Positions 22,864-34,278 of a stretch of 64,000 nucleotides of DNA are shown here, piece by piece. Each line of letters begins with the position of its first letter. Position 1 is the stretch's first letter. The translations under genes and the position numbers were made by a program. Source of the stretch: Isoetes taiwanensis (lineage: Eukaryota > Streptophyta > Lycopodiopsida > Isoetales > Isoetaceae). Under the pieces are notes generated by a model, which made no database searches, was not told the origin of the DNA, and saw nothing but the letters and a program-made list of their open reading frames with translations. The DNA lies in contig JAJEKV010000014.1 of assembly GCA_021234155.1 (NCBI GenBank), forward strand, positions 7,581,563 through 7,645,562, written 5' to 3'.

Positions 22864-24380
22864 AAAATAACACAATACTAACTTGGCTCTGGCTCTGGGT
22901 CCAAGCATACATTCGTAGTATTCATAACTGGGCTACCCATAGCTATGGATTGTGATTTCCAGTCAAAACTATAAAAACCACATTTATACCATTAGATTAT
23001 ATTCTAGTGGATATAAGATATAAAAAGCCTAAGCATACATTTAAAAACATACTATAACCATCGTATTGTTCCTAAAAAATTCAAAACAAAAAAAGACTAA
23101 AAAAGCATGCAAGAGAAAAAGTGGCTTAACAAATTTTCGTGCAGAAATTCAAAACAAAAAAGGACTAAAAAAGCATGCAAGAGAAAAAATAGCTTAACAA
23201 ATTTTAGTGCAGACATGCCATGCCACGGAGATAGTTCTAAAATAGTTGGTCTGGCCTAGCCTTTTTCGATGTGCCCTCGCCTTGCCTAGTTCCGCCATCA
23301 ACAGTTTGCCGCCTTGTCTAGTTCTGCCATCAACAGTTCGCCATCAACAGTTTGCCATCAACAATTTTGCATCTGCTTGAGGATATTCGCCTCGCCGTCA
23401 TCACAGTTTTGCACCTGCCTCAGGACTCAGGATATCTCACGATACGGAATACCAACAAGGAAGAAGGTATATTTCTCAATTAGAGCTAATTATTTTTTAT
23501 GCTAGAACAAAGGTTTTTGCTGGAATAGAGGCTTTTGCGCCTCCTCTTCTTTAAATTATTTTGTTTCAAGAAATCTCGTTTAAAAAGCTGCAGGCTGCCA
23601 TACCCTCGAGCAAATTTCTAAGTAGGAAGGAGCATGAAACTGATGATTATAAGTAGGAAGGAGCATGAAACAGGAAGGGGCATGAAACAGGCTTGAGTCA
23701 GGCTTGAGGAATCTCAGCATGCAAATCAGACTTGGATCATGCAAATTGCAAATTCTTCAATTTTGGCATGCAAGTCAGTCTCAGATCATTCTGACTTTGT
23801 GGTAGGAGTCCGCTGAAGTGGAAGCTGTTATAACGTTTTAAAAAGCTAGTGAATACTCTTTCTTCTCTCACACAATTCTGACTGGCCAAAGGCACGTTTA
23901 GCCCTTCCAAATTAGGACTTTTGCGCAAGCATGAACAGAAAGAAGAAAGAGGGCTCCAAGTCTCGTGTTTGCACTTGGGGATGTTTGTCTTAACAGAGCA
24001 TACAAGGCTTAAAACTTCCTAACATAAGAAGGTCTTCCCACTAAGAAACGTGTGTCCTACTACTAAGCTTCAAAACCAAGAAGACTGAGAAACACATGAG
24101 GCTGCCGTGTGCCGAAAGATGCAAGAATTCTGAGACTTCTTGGAATGAAGAAGGGGAAGAAAAATAGAAATGGCAAAGGCAGGGGCGCCATTCGCAAAAT
24201 TATAACTCTAGAAAAGAAGATGGGCAAGGATATCAAAGCCAGGGGCACACATCAAAGTATAAAGCATGTCTATGTCTCTTTCACATGTCAAAACCAGCTT
24301 CAAATTGGCATGTTTTAACTAGTTCTTTTGTGCTAGCTTAGATGACCAAGGCGCAAAAGGAACAGTTTAAGTATAGTGCT
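22864..24380. other. Remaining insert up to the gypsy junction, no clear gene
   Basis: Contains a 68 bp near-perfect tandem duplication (about 23078-23215), a short CATCAACAGTT repeat near 23300-23370, and TCAGGCTTGAGG-type short repeats near 23650-23710. No family match. The boundary with gypsy sequence is near 24380, judged from where integrase-region similarity resumes. Confidence 0.45.
23078..23215 (+). repeat. 68 bp tandem duplication
   Basis: Two units starting AAATTCAAAACAAAAAA and ending TTAACAAATTTT(A/C)GTGCAG, with about four differences. Confidence 0.8.
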
Positions 24381-24389
24381 CATGAACAG

Positions 24390-26436
24390 CAGTTTGCAGA
24401 ACCTCTTTAAACTAACTGCATCAAAAATTCGAACCCATGACATGCTTCGGGACACAAAGTTTGTTCTTGTGGTAGAGAAGATTGCCTTCTCTCTTATATC
24501 TTCTATAAGTTCTCTTTCTTTATATGTCCGTGCCTCTTTGCAAAGACTAGTCTATATTTCCTTGAATTCTTTGCTTGAAGGCAAGACCTCTTCAATCTTT
24601 TTGCCGAAATTGCTACACAAAGTGGAGATGGCATTGCAATGCACTCGAGTCTCCAATGGCCTGCAAGGGAGAGCGTCAGCAACCACATTTAATTTACCTG
24701 GCTTATAGACTATCTCAAGGTCATACTCTTCAAGGAACTCCATCCATCGCCGTTGCCCCAAATTGAGTAGTGGTTGCGTAAAAATATATTGGAGGCTTTG
24801 ATGGTCGGTATCCAACTGGAATTTCCTACCAAGCAGGTAGTGCCTCCAAATATGAAGAGCTCTTACTATGGCCAAGAGTTCTTGATCATGCGTTGGATAA
24901 TGTTACTCGGTATCATTCATTTTCTTAGAGTCATAAACTACCATTCTTCCTTCTTGCATGAGAATTCCACATGTTGCTAGCTTACTAGCATCAGTTGCTA
25001 CAAGTTTATCCTTGCTTGAGTCTGGTAGAGTGAGCACTGGTGCTGTTGTCAAGGCTTCGTTGAGCTTTTCAAAAGAAGCTTGAGCGTTCTCTAGCCAATG
25101 TGCCCTTCAATCTTTTACCTTGACGTTCTTGGTGAGGTCCGACAAAGGGGATGCCCACTTTGCAAAATCCCTTACAAACTTCATGTAGTAGCCTGCTAAC
25201 TCAAGAAAGCTTCTCACTTCCGAGACGTTCTTCGGGTCCGGCCAATCTACTATAGGTTCTATCTTTGACGGGTCCGTCGCTATTCCTTCGGCTGCACAAC
25301 ATGTCCAAGGTACTCAACCTTGGTTGTAGAAAAACGACACTTAGAAAGCTTGCCAAACAAGCGGTGCCATCTTAACTTCTCCAAGGCTTTCCTTAAATGT
25401 GCTACGTATTCTTCCATTGACTTGCTATAGATGAGGATGTCGTTGAAGAAGATGATGACGAACTCATCCAAGAACTCTCTGAAGATGTCGTTCATTAGCC
25501 TCATGAACGTTGCCAAGGCATTTGATAAGCCGAAGGCATGACTATGAATTCATAGTGCCCATACCACGTTCTAAAGGTGGTCTTATGAATGCCTTCTTCC
25601 TTGATTCTTATATGATGGTAGCCTGATCTCAAGTCTATCTTAGAAAAGACTTTTGCTCCTTGGAGTTGATCCATCAAGTCATCTGTCCTAGGCAAGGAGT
25701 ATTTGTTCTTTACCTTCTGCTTGTTCAACTGACAGTAGTTTATACACATCCTTAGACTTCCATTCTTCTTCTTCACAAAGAGAATGGGTACCCCGAGGGG
25801 GGATACGCTTGCCTTGATGAATCTGAGCTCAAGCAATTCTTGCAATTGCTTCTTAAGCTCAGCTAGCTCTGGGGTGCTCATCATGTAGGGGGCCTTGCTG
25901 GTAGGCTTAGTATTTGGTGCTAGTGTGATCTCACACTCCACGCCCCTATAGGGTGGCAACTCATGGATTTCATCCGGAAACACATCATGGAACTCCTTGA
26001 TTAGCCTTGCTACTGGTCTAGGCAAATGATTCAAGCTTGGCTCCCTTTTCCTGACCCAGCTCAATTGCCTCTAGTCTAAGGATATATTCCACCTTGTCTT
26101 TCATTAAGCTTTTGTGCAATTGCTTCAAAGAGATACACTGCATGGTTGAAAGGACTTTCTTACCTTTGACTACAAAGCGATTTCGTCGGGTGCTGTGATG
26201 GAGATTTCGTGCTTGTCACAGTCAATCATGGCTTTAGCTGGCTTCAAGAACTCCATTCCCACTATGAGGTCATATTTACCAATATCTATTACCTCTGCTC
26301 CCATAGTCCATTTGGTTCCGCTGAGGTCTATATCAAATTTGATTCTCTTTCCCTTGATGTGGCAAATCACACCACTTGCCATACTGACCGGCCTGGGTTT
26401 GGACTTAAGGGTCTTGTTCTTCATTAAGGTGGCCAA
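24390..26436 (-). pseudogene. Gypsy protease, reverse transcriptase and RNase H
   Basis: In order on the minus strand: an aspartic-protease-region block (26436-26170; DLIVGMEFLKPAKAMIDCDK, typical of the segment after the protease in chromoviruses); RT (26064-25280; [51 protein letters not shown]); and RNase H (about 25260-24552; YPTHDQELLAIVRALHIWRH, FQLDTDHQSLQYIF). The catalytic YIDD-type box reads FFND, so one aspartate is lost. Several frame shifts and stops confirm a dead copy. Its integrase continues at 17711 after the 6.7 kb interruption. Confidence 0.88.
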
Positions 26437-26644
26437 CCTGGGGGAAGCGAAGTTGTGTGAGCTACCTGTATCTATGAGGACTACATAGGGCTTACTATGA
26501 ATGATGCCCCTGCCGAAATAACTGTAGACTGATTTTTAGCATCACCTGACTCAATAGCTGCACAAATTCTGCACTCATCTTCTATATAATCTTGTGGTTC
26601 CGGCTGGTTGTCTTCATCGTCATCCACTTTTGTTGGTAACTCCT

Positions 26645-26935
26645 CCTACCTACAAAGTGTGCATGTAAGGCAAAAGTTTTGCCCAACAGATGTGTGGTGA
26701 GTTGGTATAGGCCTAGTAATGCCAAAATAAATGTGCATTTGGTTATGGTTCAAACCTTGCCAATGTCATTTATAGTTGGAAGTTGGTTACTAGGGGTATA
26801 CGATGATGATCCCCGACATGGTAGAACTTAAAAGCCTATATGTGTCCTCCACTTTGGCTGCCGCAAGGCAGTGGGATAAGCTAGCTAGTCTGTACAAGAT
26901 TAGTCTAGTATGGACCTTAAACAAAGTAATAATCA
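26645..26935 (+). mobile_element. SINE family 3, copy 1
   Basis: Shares the body ACAAAGTGTGCATGTA, GTGTGGTGAGTTGGTATAGG and CGATGATGATCCCCGAC with the copies at 29543-30410. A diverged B box GGTTCAAACCTTGCC lies near 26749. It is inserted between the gag and protease parts of the minus-strand gypsy element. Confidence 0.75.
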
Positions 26936-26984
26936 ATGAGTTCTGCTAGTGCTGCTTGCATCACGAAGGAGCAATCATATGTAC

Positions 26985-27700
26985 GATGACCGAGCTAGAA
27001 GCATCTGAAACACAACTTCTTCTTTATGCATTACTCCCTCTTTTCCTTTGGGATACTGTCCAAAACGATTTTCACTGACTTCCCCCATGGGCCTCTCAGC
27101 TGCCTCTGTTCCCCAAAAAATCCTTTCCTATCCATCCTCCCTTGAGACTGGTGCCCTGCTGGTGTGGAGGATGCCTGCCTTGGATGATAAGTGCTTGTTG
27201 CTTTCTTGTTGTAAAATGGTTATTTCCGCACTGGGGTTGTCAGTGCTTCTTCCAAGTTTAGTGCCTTGTCTTCGGCCTCCCCAATTGTTTTCGGATTGAT
27301 GGCCCATACCAATCTCTTAATGTTACTGTTCAATCCCTCAATATAGCCATTCACTGCCTTCCTCTCAGTAATCCTGCGTTAGCCTCATAAATTCCTCTGT
27401 ATATTTGGCCACTGATATTCCCTGGTTCAACCTGTAGAACTGCTGAATCTGCCTGTTGGTGTGTGGTTTGGGACATAGTATTTTCGGAAAGCCTTATAAA
27501 GGTTTGAATCTGCAATTGTTCCTTCTTAGCTTGTTTGACTTGACATATCCCTTCCACTAACTCCGAGCTGGACCAATCAGGTTTGCTGTTGCCACCTTTC
27601 CTATGTCCTTATCTTTCATGCCATAAGAGTTTCCAAATTCCTCCATCTCGTCTAACTAAGCTTCTGCTTCCATTCCAGACCTGTCTTTCCTAGAGAACTA
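26985..27700 (-). pseudogene. Gypsy gag with CCHC zinc knuckle
   Basis: On the minus strand, in shifting frames: RKYYVP, LNQGISVAKYTEEFMRLTQD (the conserved gag core), NGYIEGLNS-like sequence, then a zinc knuckle reading CFRC-x4-H-x4-C near 27000-27020, with a stop inside it. It precedes the protease on the same strand, as expected for one element. Confidence 0.65.
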
Positions 27701-28227
27701 TCCCAACTTTCGGGTTTTCCATACGTTACTCATTGCACTATCCACTTTCTTTTGATAGTCCCCTGTTCTATGGTTCTTGTCCCTGCTGTGAGGTGTCTAA
27801 TTCTCTTTCAGAACAGCTTTGAGATCCGCTTCCTGTAGTGTCTGACCGGCTGGAGCCAACTGGAGCTAGAAGGAGTCAGACTCCTTCTACTTCTCCTCTT
27901 TCTCTTTTTGTTCTTCTCCGGCACATGGACTTCTTCCGGCTCTGGTTAAGGAATTTTGTCTGGTCCTCTCGGTGGTGGAGGCGGCATTGGTCCATATTCC
28001 TGTGCATGCATCAAAGGCGTGGCCCACTGTATTAGCTGTTGCATCCGGTTATGCATTCATCCTCTCTCTCTATTTACGTTATGTTTACTGTTTTGCATGG
28101 CATGCTTGACCAACCATTTCTATTTTGGAGGTTTTTATCTCGTGTATATGTCTTAGTGTTTATGTTGTCCATGGATTCAATTAACATGCACTTTCTGGCT
28201 TCGTCGATATTCATATTTTTTGGGGAC
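27701..28227. other. Upstream part of the gypsy element, not resolved
   Basis: Probably gag N-terminus or leader. No LTR or primer binding site was found, so the 5' end is undefined. Confidence 0.35.
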
Positions 28228-28420
28228 CGTTGTAGTAGCCCGATGATTGTCCAAGCCCTTTGCCGAGGGCCTATCACTAGGGTTTTTCCTCAAAAACCCA
28301 AAGGGGCAGGGTTTCTTAATCTCGGTGATAAGCCTGCAACAGGTACATCATCTAACATCTCATCATACTTTGTTATTTTAACAACTCCATCGAGGAGTCA
28401 TTTTTAGCTGTATAATTGTA
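28228..28420 (+). mobile_element. Diverged LINE 3' end on the plus strand
   Basis: CACTAGGGTTTTTCCTCAAA, then a CCC...GGG hairpin and TTTCTTAATCTC parallels the minus-strand tails at 18880, 45632 and 50924, including the hairpin position. Its last part differs. Confidence 0.45.
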
Positions 28421-29542
28421 ATAATTTATGATTCATTTTTGGGCAGCCTGCAATGCGTGGCTACCCGCTCTCAACGAATGTAAAGCACCTGCTGAGATGA
28501 ATGAATAAAAGAGCCTACCTAGGCGGTTTGGATGCATGATGCAAGTCCTCATGAAAATGCTTATTTCATGGACAGTTTCAATTCAACCACGTCAAGGCAT
28601 CAACATTAATGCACAATAAGCTTTTATGCCAGTACATGAAGAGTATTTTACCTTTGAAAGGTTTGCTGCCATGGTACATTTATAACAATCACAATAAGTG
28701 AAGAAGAAGCAAAGGAGTTTCATTGCCTTTATCCGATACTATAATCTTTAGATATTAGAAATAAAGATTGGAAAAATGGATAGAATACCATGATCTTTAG
28801 ATAGTACAAATAAAAATCTTATAAATGCCACTGTTTAGACATTATAAGTACCTAAGATCAAAGGGGCATCCTCCATTCCATAACCTACTTTGAGGAATAT
28901 TGACAGAGAAATGGTTATTTCATGGAGATTTTTAATTCAGCCACATCAAGACATCAACAACTTCTGCAAATTATGCTTTCGTGCCAGTATATGAAGAGTA
29001 TTTTACCTTTGAAAGGTTTGTTGCCATGGTATAACCTATTAATTCATAACCGATAGGAAAAATGGACAGAATACCATGATCCCTAAGGGAATCTGGACAA
29101 AATATTTATATAACAAATAAAAATCTTATAAGCTACTTTATATGTCATAAGTGTTCCTTAGTGATTTATGTATTTCTCGATGAATGACTTCATTTGCTTA
29201 GAATAAGGCATAAATATGTCATATCCTAAACAGTGTGGGGCAAAGTCTGGGGAACACTATAAACCAACCGGTTGAAATTGCAAATTTTCCGGTTCGCTTA
29301 GGGTGTCGTAGGAATTTTTTCGACAAATTTTCTTAAGATTTTCTATTAACACAATAGAAATTTTCGACTCTAAATATAAGATACCTGACTGGTCAAAGTA
29401 ACCAGAGGAAATTTTCTGGTGTGACCTAAAAAGTTTCTCCAACACTGATCCTAAACGGAGCATGTTTCAATCCAAACCATATGCACGCAATACTTTTGTA
29501 CTTTGTAGATTTTGACTTTCTTATATTTTTGTACTTCCATCT
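28421..29542. other. Non-coding, with a diverged internal duplication
   Basis: Two related blocks (about 28555-28690 and 28900-29030) share ATTTCATGGA, ATGAAGAGTATTTTACCTTT and GAAAGGTTTG. No gene seen. Confidence 0.5.
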
Positions 29543-29885
29543 CCTGAGGCGGGGTTCTATCCTGCCTACAAAGTGTCATGTATGGCTAAACTTTTGCCCA
29601 ACGGATGTGTGGTGAGTTGGTATAGGCCTAGTAATGCCAAAAATAAATGTGCACTTGGTCAGGGGTTCAAACCCTGGCCAGTGTATGTTTAGCTTTTGGT
29701 GTTGGTTACTGGGGTTATACGATGATGATCCCCGACGTGGTAGAACTTGTGCCTATGCGTGTCCTCCACTTTGTCCTCATAATGGGGCAGGATAAGCTCC
29801 ACAGTAATTGTGTGAGTAAACCAGTGCAAATTGGCTTCCAGTACACTGGCGCTGGTATACTGGTTGTTGCCTAAAATTTCCCCCA
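29543..29885 (+). mobile_element. SINE family 3, copy 2
   Basis: A-box-like TGGTGAGTTGG (29610-29620, one mismatch) and B box GGGTTCAAACC (about 29663-29673) with tRNA-like spacing. It ends GTTGCCTAAAATTTCCCCC. Confidence 0.75.
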
Positions 29886-29888
29886 CTT

Positions 29889-30083
29889 CCTGAGGCGGGA
29901 TTCTATGCTGCCTACAAAGTGTGCATGTATGGCTAAAGTTTTGCCCAACGGATGTGTGGTGAGTTGATATAGGCCTAGTAATGCCAAAAATAAATGTGCA
30001 CTTGGTCAGGGGTTCAAACCCTGTAAACCAGTGCAAATTGGCTTTCATGTACACTGGGGCTGGTATACTGGTTGTTGCCTAAA
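29889..30083 (+). mobile_element. SINE family 3, copy 3 (internally deleted)
   Basis: Starts CCTGAGGCGGGATTCTATGC like its neighbours. It jumps from the B box directly to GTAAACCAGTGCAAATTGGC, having lost about 140 bp. Confidence 0.75.
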
Positions 30084-30096
30084 ATTTCCCCCACTT

Positions 30097-30410
30097 CCTG
30101 AGGCGGGATTCTATCCTGCCTACAAAGTGTGCATGTATGGCTAAAGTTTTGCCCAACGGATGTGTGGTGAGTTGGTATAGGCCTAGTAATGCCAAAAATA
30201 AATGTGCACTTGGTCAGGGGTTCAAACCCTGGCCAGTGTATGTTTAGCTTTGGGTGTTGGTTACTGGGGTTATACGATGATGATCCCCGACGTGGTAGAA
30301 CTTGTGCCTATGCGTGTCCTCCACTTTGTCCTCATAATGGGGCAGGATAAGCTCCACAGTAATTGTGTGAGTAAACCAGTGCAAATTGGCTTCCATGTAC
30401 ACTGGGGCTA
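30097..30410 (+). mobile_element. SINE family 3, copy 4
   Basis: Nearly identical to copy 2. The A and B boxes are intact to the same degree. It ends at ACACTGGGGCT, where an ATT/TAA microsatellite begins. Confidence 0.75.
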
Positions 30411-30436
30411 ATAATATTATTATTATTATTGTTGTT

Positions 30437-30490
<54 letters not shown>

Positions 30491-30491
30491 T
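30411..30491. repeat. (TAA)n / (ATT)n microsatellite
   Basis: About 80 bp of ATT, GTT and AAT triplets. It lies exactly between the 3' end of a plus-strand SINE and the 3' end of a minus-strand LINE. Confidence 0.95.
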
Positions 30492-31069
30492 AGATCGAGC
30501 TTCGTGAGACCCAAAAGGTCATGAAGCTAAATGTACATCCACTAATTTCAAACTTTGCAGTACTAGTTCACGATGGATTTCTATTTTTAACATAAAAGTA
30601 CCCAGCTTCAAAGGCGCTATTTGCAATAAAGTAAAAAAATTCTGGAAATCTTCTTGACTGATCTCAAAATCATCGCGTATCTTCTGGTAATGAGGACAAT
30701 ATAAAAAGACATGTTCCTCATCTTCAATGCGTCCCATGTCACAAGAACAGGTTCGATCTCAACCCGCAACCAGTGAGAACCCAGTCTATATCGTGCAATC
30801 AAGCACTGTTTCATTATATATGGACTTTCCCTGAGTCCATACGCCTCCAAAATTGACGCAAATTTCTGGAATATTATGGTTTTTTTAATAGAATGATGAA
30901 ATTTTTTGGGAAACGTGTAGGTAGATGAGATGGCAGGTGTTGTTTCTATTAAGCCAAGGAAGACACAGCAAACTCGGGGTCGCAGAAATGCGCCTTCTGT
31001 ATAAGAGGTGTTGCTAGTCAAGCTTTTCCAAATGATCACTACAACTAGAAAATAGAGTGTATTATGCAC
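30492..31069 (-). pseudogene. LINE ORF2 C-terminal end (zinc-finger region)
   Basis: Coding blocks QCLIARYRLGSHWLRVEIEP and GRIEDEEHVFLYCPHYQKIR match the basic segment and the C-x-H-x-C end of plant LINE ORF2 proteins. Reading frames shift between them. The 3' tail runs into the TAA microsatellite, a common LINE terminus. Confidence 0.7.
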
Positions 31070-31299
31070 AATAAGATGAGATAGAACAACCTTAAGATAG
31101 TAAAAGTTTAGATAAAGTCCATAGTTTTAAAGAGTTCGTATGTAGCATTTGAAAGTAAAGTAATATGTTGACAATGTTTTAGAGTCAAATGTGCACAAAG
31201 CTAGGCCCAAATTCCGATTCTCATCGGCACATAAATATAAATCACGTTCCAGTAAAATCTCAAAATGCGCAAATCTAACTACATATATACTACAGTTGG
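31070..31299. other. Unassigned spacer
   Basis: AT-rich, no feature seen. Confidence 0.4.
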
Positions 31300-32420
31300 C
31301 AACATTGATGCCTCAAATTGGACACCCGCCCTATTTGGGAGGGGGCCTTTCGAGCAAGAGATGATCTCAGACAAAGTCATCAATAAGTGCTGAAGTCCCT
31401 AATCTCATCTTCTTCACACACATGGACACCCGCCCGCCCATATTTGAGGTACTAAATTTGGGGCATGTAATCTACTCTTCATACAGATGGGACTCCAAAT
31501 TGGGCATACGCCATGGTGGCAATATATATGTTTTTCAGCATAACTCTTGTATCTCTGAGTTCATTTTCAAAGTTCTTTAGCTTGTTGGAAAGCTAATCCA
31601 GAGACTTTGGCAAAGTCACTAATCACGCATACTATTTAGACAAATGGGGTCCCAAATTGGGCGGCCGCCCAATTTGAGGGGCTCCATAGTGGAAGCATAT
31701 AGGTTTTTCAGTATCACTCTTGCATCCGGACTCTGTCCTCGATGTTCTTTAGCTTGTTGGAAAGCTTGTTCAGAGGGCTTTGGTAAAGTCACTATGAAGC
31801 ATACTATTTATACAAATGGAGCCCCAAATTGGGCGCCCGCCCAATTTGAGGGGCTCCATGGTGGTAGTCTATAGGTTTTTTGGCATAACTCTTGCATCCG
31901 GACTCCGTTTCCGATGTTCTTTAGCTTGTTGGAAAGCTTGTTCAGAGAGCATTGATAAAATCACTAATAGACATAGTATTTACACAAATGGGGCCCCAAA
32001 TTGGGCGTCCGCCCAATTTGAGAGGTTCCATGATGGCAGCATATAGATTGGAAAAGTCACTAATAGGACACCCCATCTACACAAATGGAACTCCAAACTG
32101 GGCAATTTGAGGGGCTCCATGAAGGTAGCATATAGGTTTTTCAACATAAAGCAAACATACACTTCACACAAATGAGGCCTCAAATTGGGCGCCCGCCCTA
32201 TTTGAGGGGCTCCATATGGCCGCAGTGCCAATGGAAATTAAGCAAAGAATATAGTCCACTTGACAACACTGGAGTCTCAAATTGGGCGCTTGCCCTATTT
32301 GAGGGGACCTTCCTCGCAAGAGAACAAGTGGGAAAACTCAATAATATATCTATTCTTACGCAAATTGGGTCCCAACTTGGGACTTGGACTATTTGAGGGG
32401 GTCTATGTTAGCAAGTGTTC
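31300..32420 (+). repeat. Tandem array of about 170 bp units built on a CAAATTGGGCG palindrome
   Basis: Palindromes at 31653-31676 (perfect, 24 bp), 31825-31848, 31997-32020, 32181-32204 and 32278-32301, with damaged ones at about 31313, 31430, 31495, 32095 and 32361. The middle units are 172 bp apart and share TTGCATCCGGACTC, TGTTCTTTAGCTTGTTGG and AAAGCTTGTTCAGAG. Short open frames across the units are a by-product of repetition. Confidence 0.85.
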
Positions 32421-33578
32421 TCTGCTAATGGGCAAAATGCATGCCCAAAACCAAGGGATATGCATCTCCAAAAGTAAGAAAAAGAAGGATAATGCATGCC
32501 AAAAAGCATGGGAGTAGCATTTTATGTATGCATATAGAGCATGCAAAGAGGACAAACTATACAAAAGGAACAAAAGCAATAAACACATGAGATGCGCTTA
32601 CCATTTGCGGTCTTGGATATGCATACACTTCAAAGTATCTTCTAGATGATGGGCGCCTTCCTAGAGGAGCACATAATGGAGGAGAATAGAGAAGAATAAT
32701 AGCTTACCTCTATTGTGAGGGAAGAGCATCTTCAGTTAAAGTGTAACATAATAGAAAATAAAGAATAAAGAAGAAGAATAGCTTACCTCCGTGTAAGTGG
32801 CAAATGCTCTTGCTTCCTCAAAGGCTTAAAAGGCACCTAAAGAAAACGGGTGGAGAGGCTTTGAAAAAGGGACACGTGGCTAGTGCCCATTCAATTTCTA
32901 AAGCACCCCCTCCCCCCCGCCCATTTCGATTTAAATTTCAAATTTTCAATTTCCCCCCAAAATTTTCCTCCCTTGCTTTGTTTGAATTTCGAATCCCCAT
33001 TCACTTCCAGGAATCCTTGAGCGCCCATGAGCGCCCATGTTAGCAACTTCGAGCTTGATGGCGCCTAGCGACTTTGTGCCTCCATTGCCTCTACTATCTT
33101 CTAAATAGAGGTATTTACATATTTTATTGATTATGTAGCTTTCACCAATCGTTTATCTTGTGAACGTTATCGCCTAGTTCTTTTCTTTTCATTGGGGTGT
33201 GATCTTGTGTGATTGACGAGTTACTTTTACTGATAACCTAGTTCTTTTCTTTTCATTGGGGGTGATCTTGTGTCTAGTTCTTTTCTTTTCATTGGGGGTG
33301 ATCTTGTGTGTGATTGACGAGTTACTTTTACTATAGTTATTCCAGTACATAATGCTATATATCCATTCTTATTTAATATTTCTTCCCAATGTTATATATC
33401 CGTTCTTTCTTTGTTTATTGTTTATTATTTCTTTCCTGTATCATGTGCCCCTCTTATTCAGTTAACTTGAATGTTCTATTAGAGCCATCCAAAAATGTTG
33501 TGGTATCACACAAGCCACGATTCATGAGATGCACTTTGCTTCCCTATCTAGGTTATGAAATGCATTTTGCTTTCCTAT
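32421..33578. other. Non-coding; short local tandem repeat
   Basis: About 33175-33325 holds three partial copies of CTAGTTCTTTTCTTTTCATT plus GGGGTGATCTTGTG. No gene found. Confidence 0.5.
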
Positions 33579-33785
33579 AAATTGGGCGATCGCCCAATAT
33601 TCATGAGATGCACTTTGCTTCCTTATCTAGGTCACGAAATGCATTTTTGCTTTCTTATAAATTGGGCTGTTGCCCAATATGTTTATACATGATATAACAC
33701 TACGGGTGAGTTACCTATTGTCATAACATGACATGTCATTATGCATGGCATGCACACTGCTTATGAAATTGGGCGGTCGCCCAAT
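33579..33785 (+). repeat. Three ATTGGGCG palindromes left of the Crypton
   Basis: ATTGGGCGATCGCCCAAT (33581-33598, perfect), ATTGGGCTGTTGCCCAAT (33661-33678) and ATTGGGCGGTCGCCCAAT (33768-33785), about 80-107 bp apart. The spacer repeats ATGAGATGCACTTTGCTTCC. Confidence 0.9.
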
Positions 33786-33954
33786 ATGATAGACAATTAT
33801 GCTGTGACTGCTTACACATATCACGATTCATGACTTTGTTTTGCTCACCGTAACCTTTAAGACCCTGAAATTTCCTAAGATTTCAGGCCTTTTTTTTTTT
33901 TTAGGTAATTTTGTGCTTCAAAGTTTCTGGTGGCGATTTAGTAGCGCCACCAAG

Positions 33955-34160
33955 TTTCCATCACTACCACTTACAGTCACTTACAGTCAAATTATAGTTA
34001 CACTTACAGTCACTTACAGTCAAATTACAGTTACAGTTTCCATCACTTACAGTCAAATTACAGTCAAATTACAGTGCCAAAATTACAGTAAAATTATAGT
34101 GCCAAAATTACAATCAAGTTTTGATTACAGTCAAGTTTTGATTACAATGCCAAAATAGTG
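33955..34160 (+). repeat. Degenerate short tandem repeat (ACTTACAGTC/AAATTACAGT)
   Basis: About 20 units of 9-11 bp based on ACAGTCA and AAATTACAGT. It lies just beyond the 3' end of the Crypton gene. Confidence 0.8.
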
Positions 34161-34278
34161 ATTCCAAAATATCACTAGTCCTCAGGAAATATCTGTTCAC
34201 AATTCACGTTTTCAAATTTGCTCATACCAGTAAAACCAAATTTGTTGTTCACAATTACATTTCTCATACCAGTAGAAA

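Noticed and set aside
30332..30514. Poly-Ile/poly-Asn ORF
   Set aside because: Translation of the TAA/ATT microsatellite.
31300..32420. CRISPR-like array
   Set aside because: Repeat spacing and related, not unique, spacers show a satellite-type array in a eukaryotic genome.
31644..32517. Four similar 60-85 codon ORFs as a gene family
   Set aside because: They are the units of the 172 bp tandem array, each read from the same short frame.
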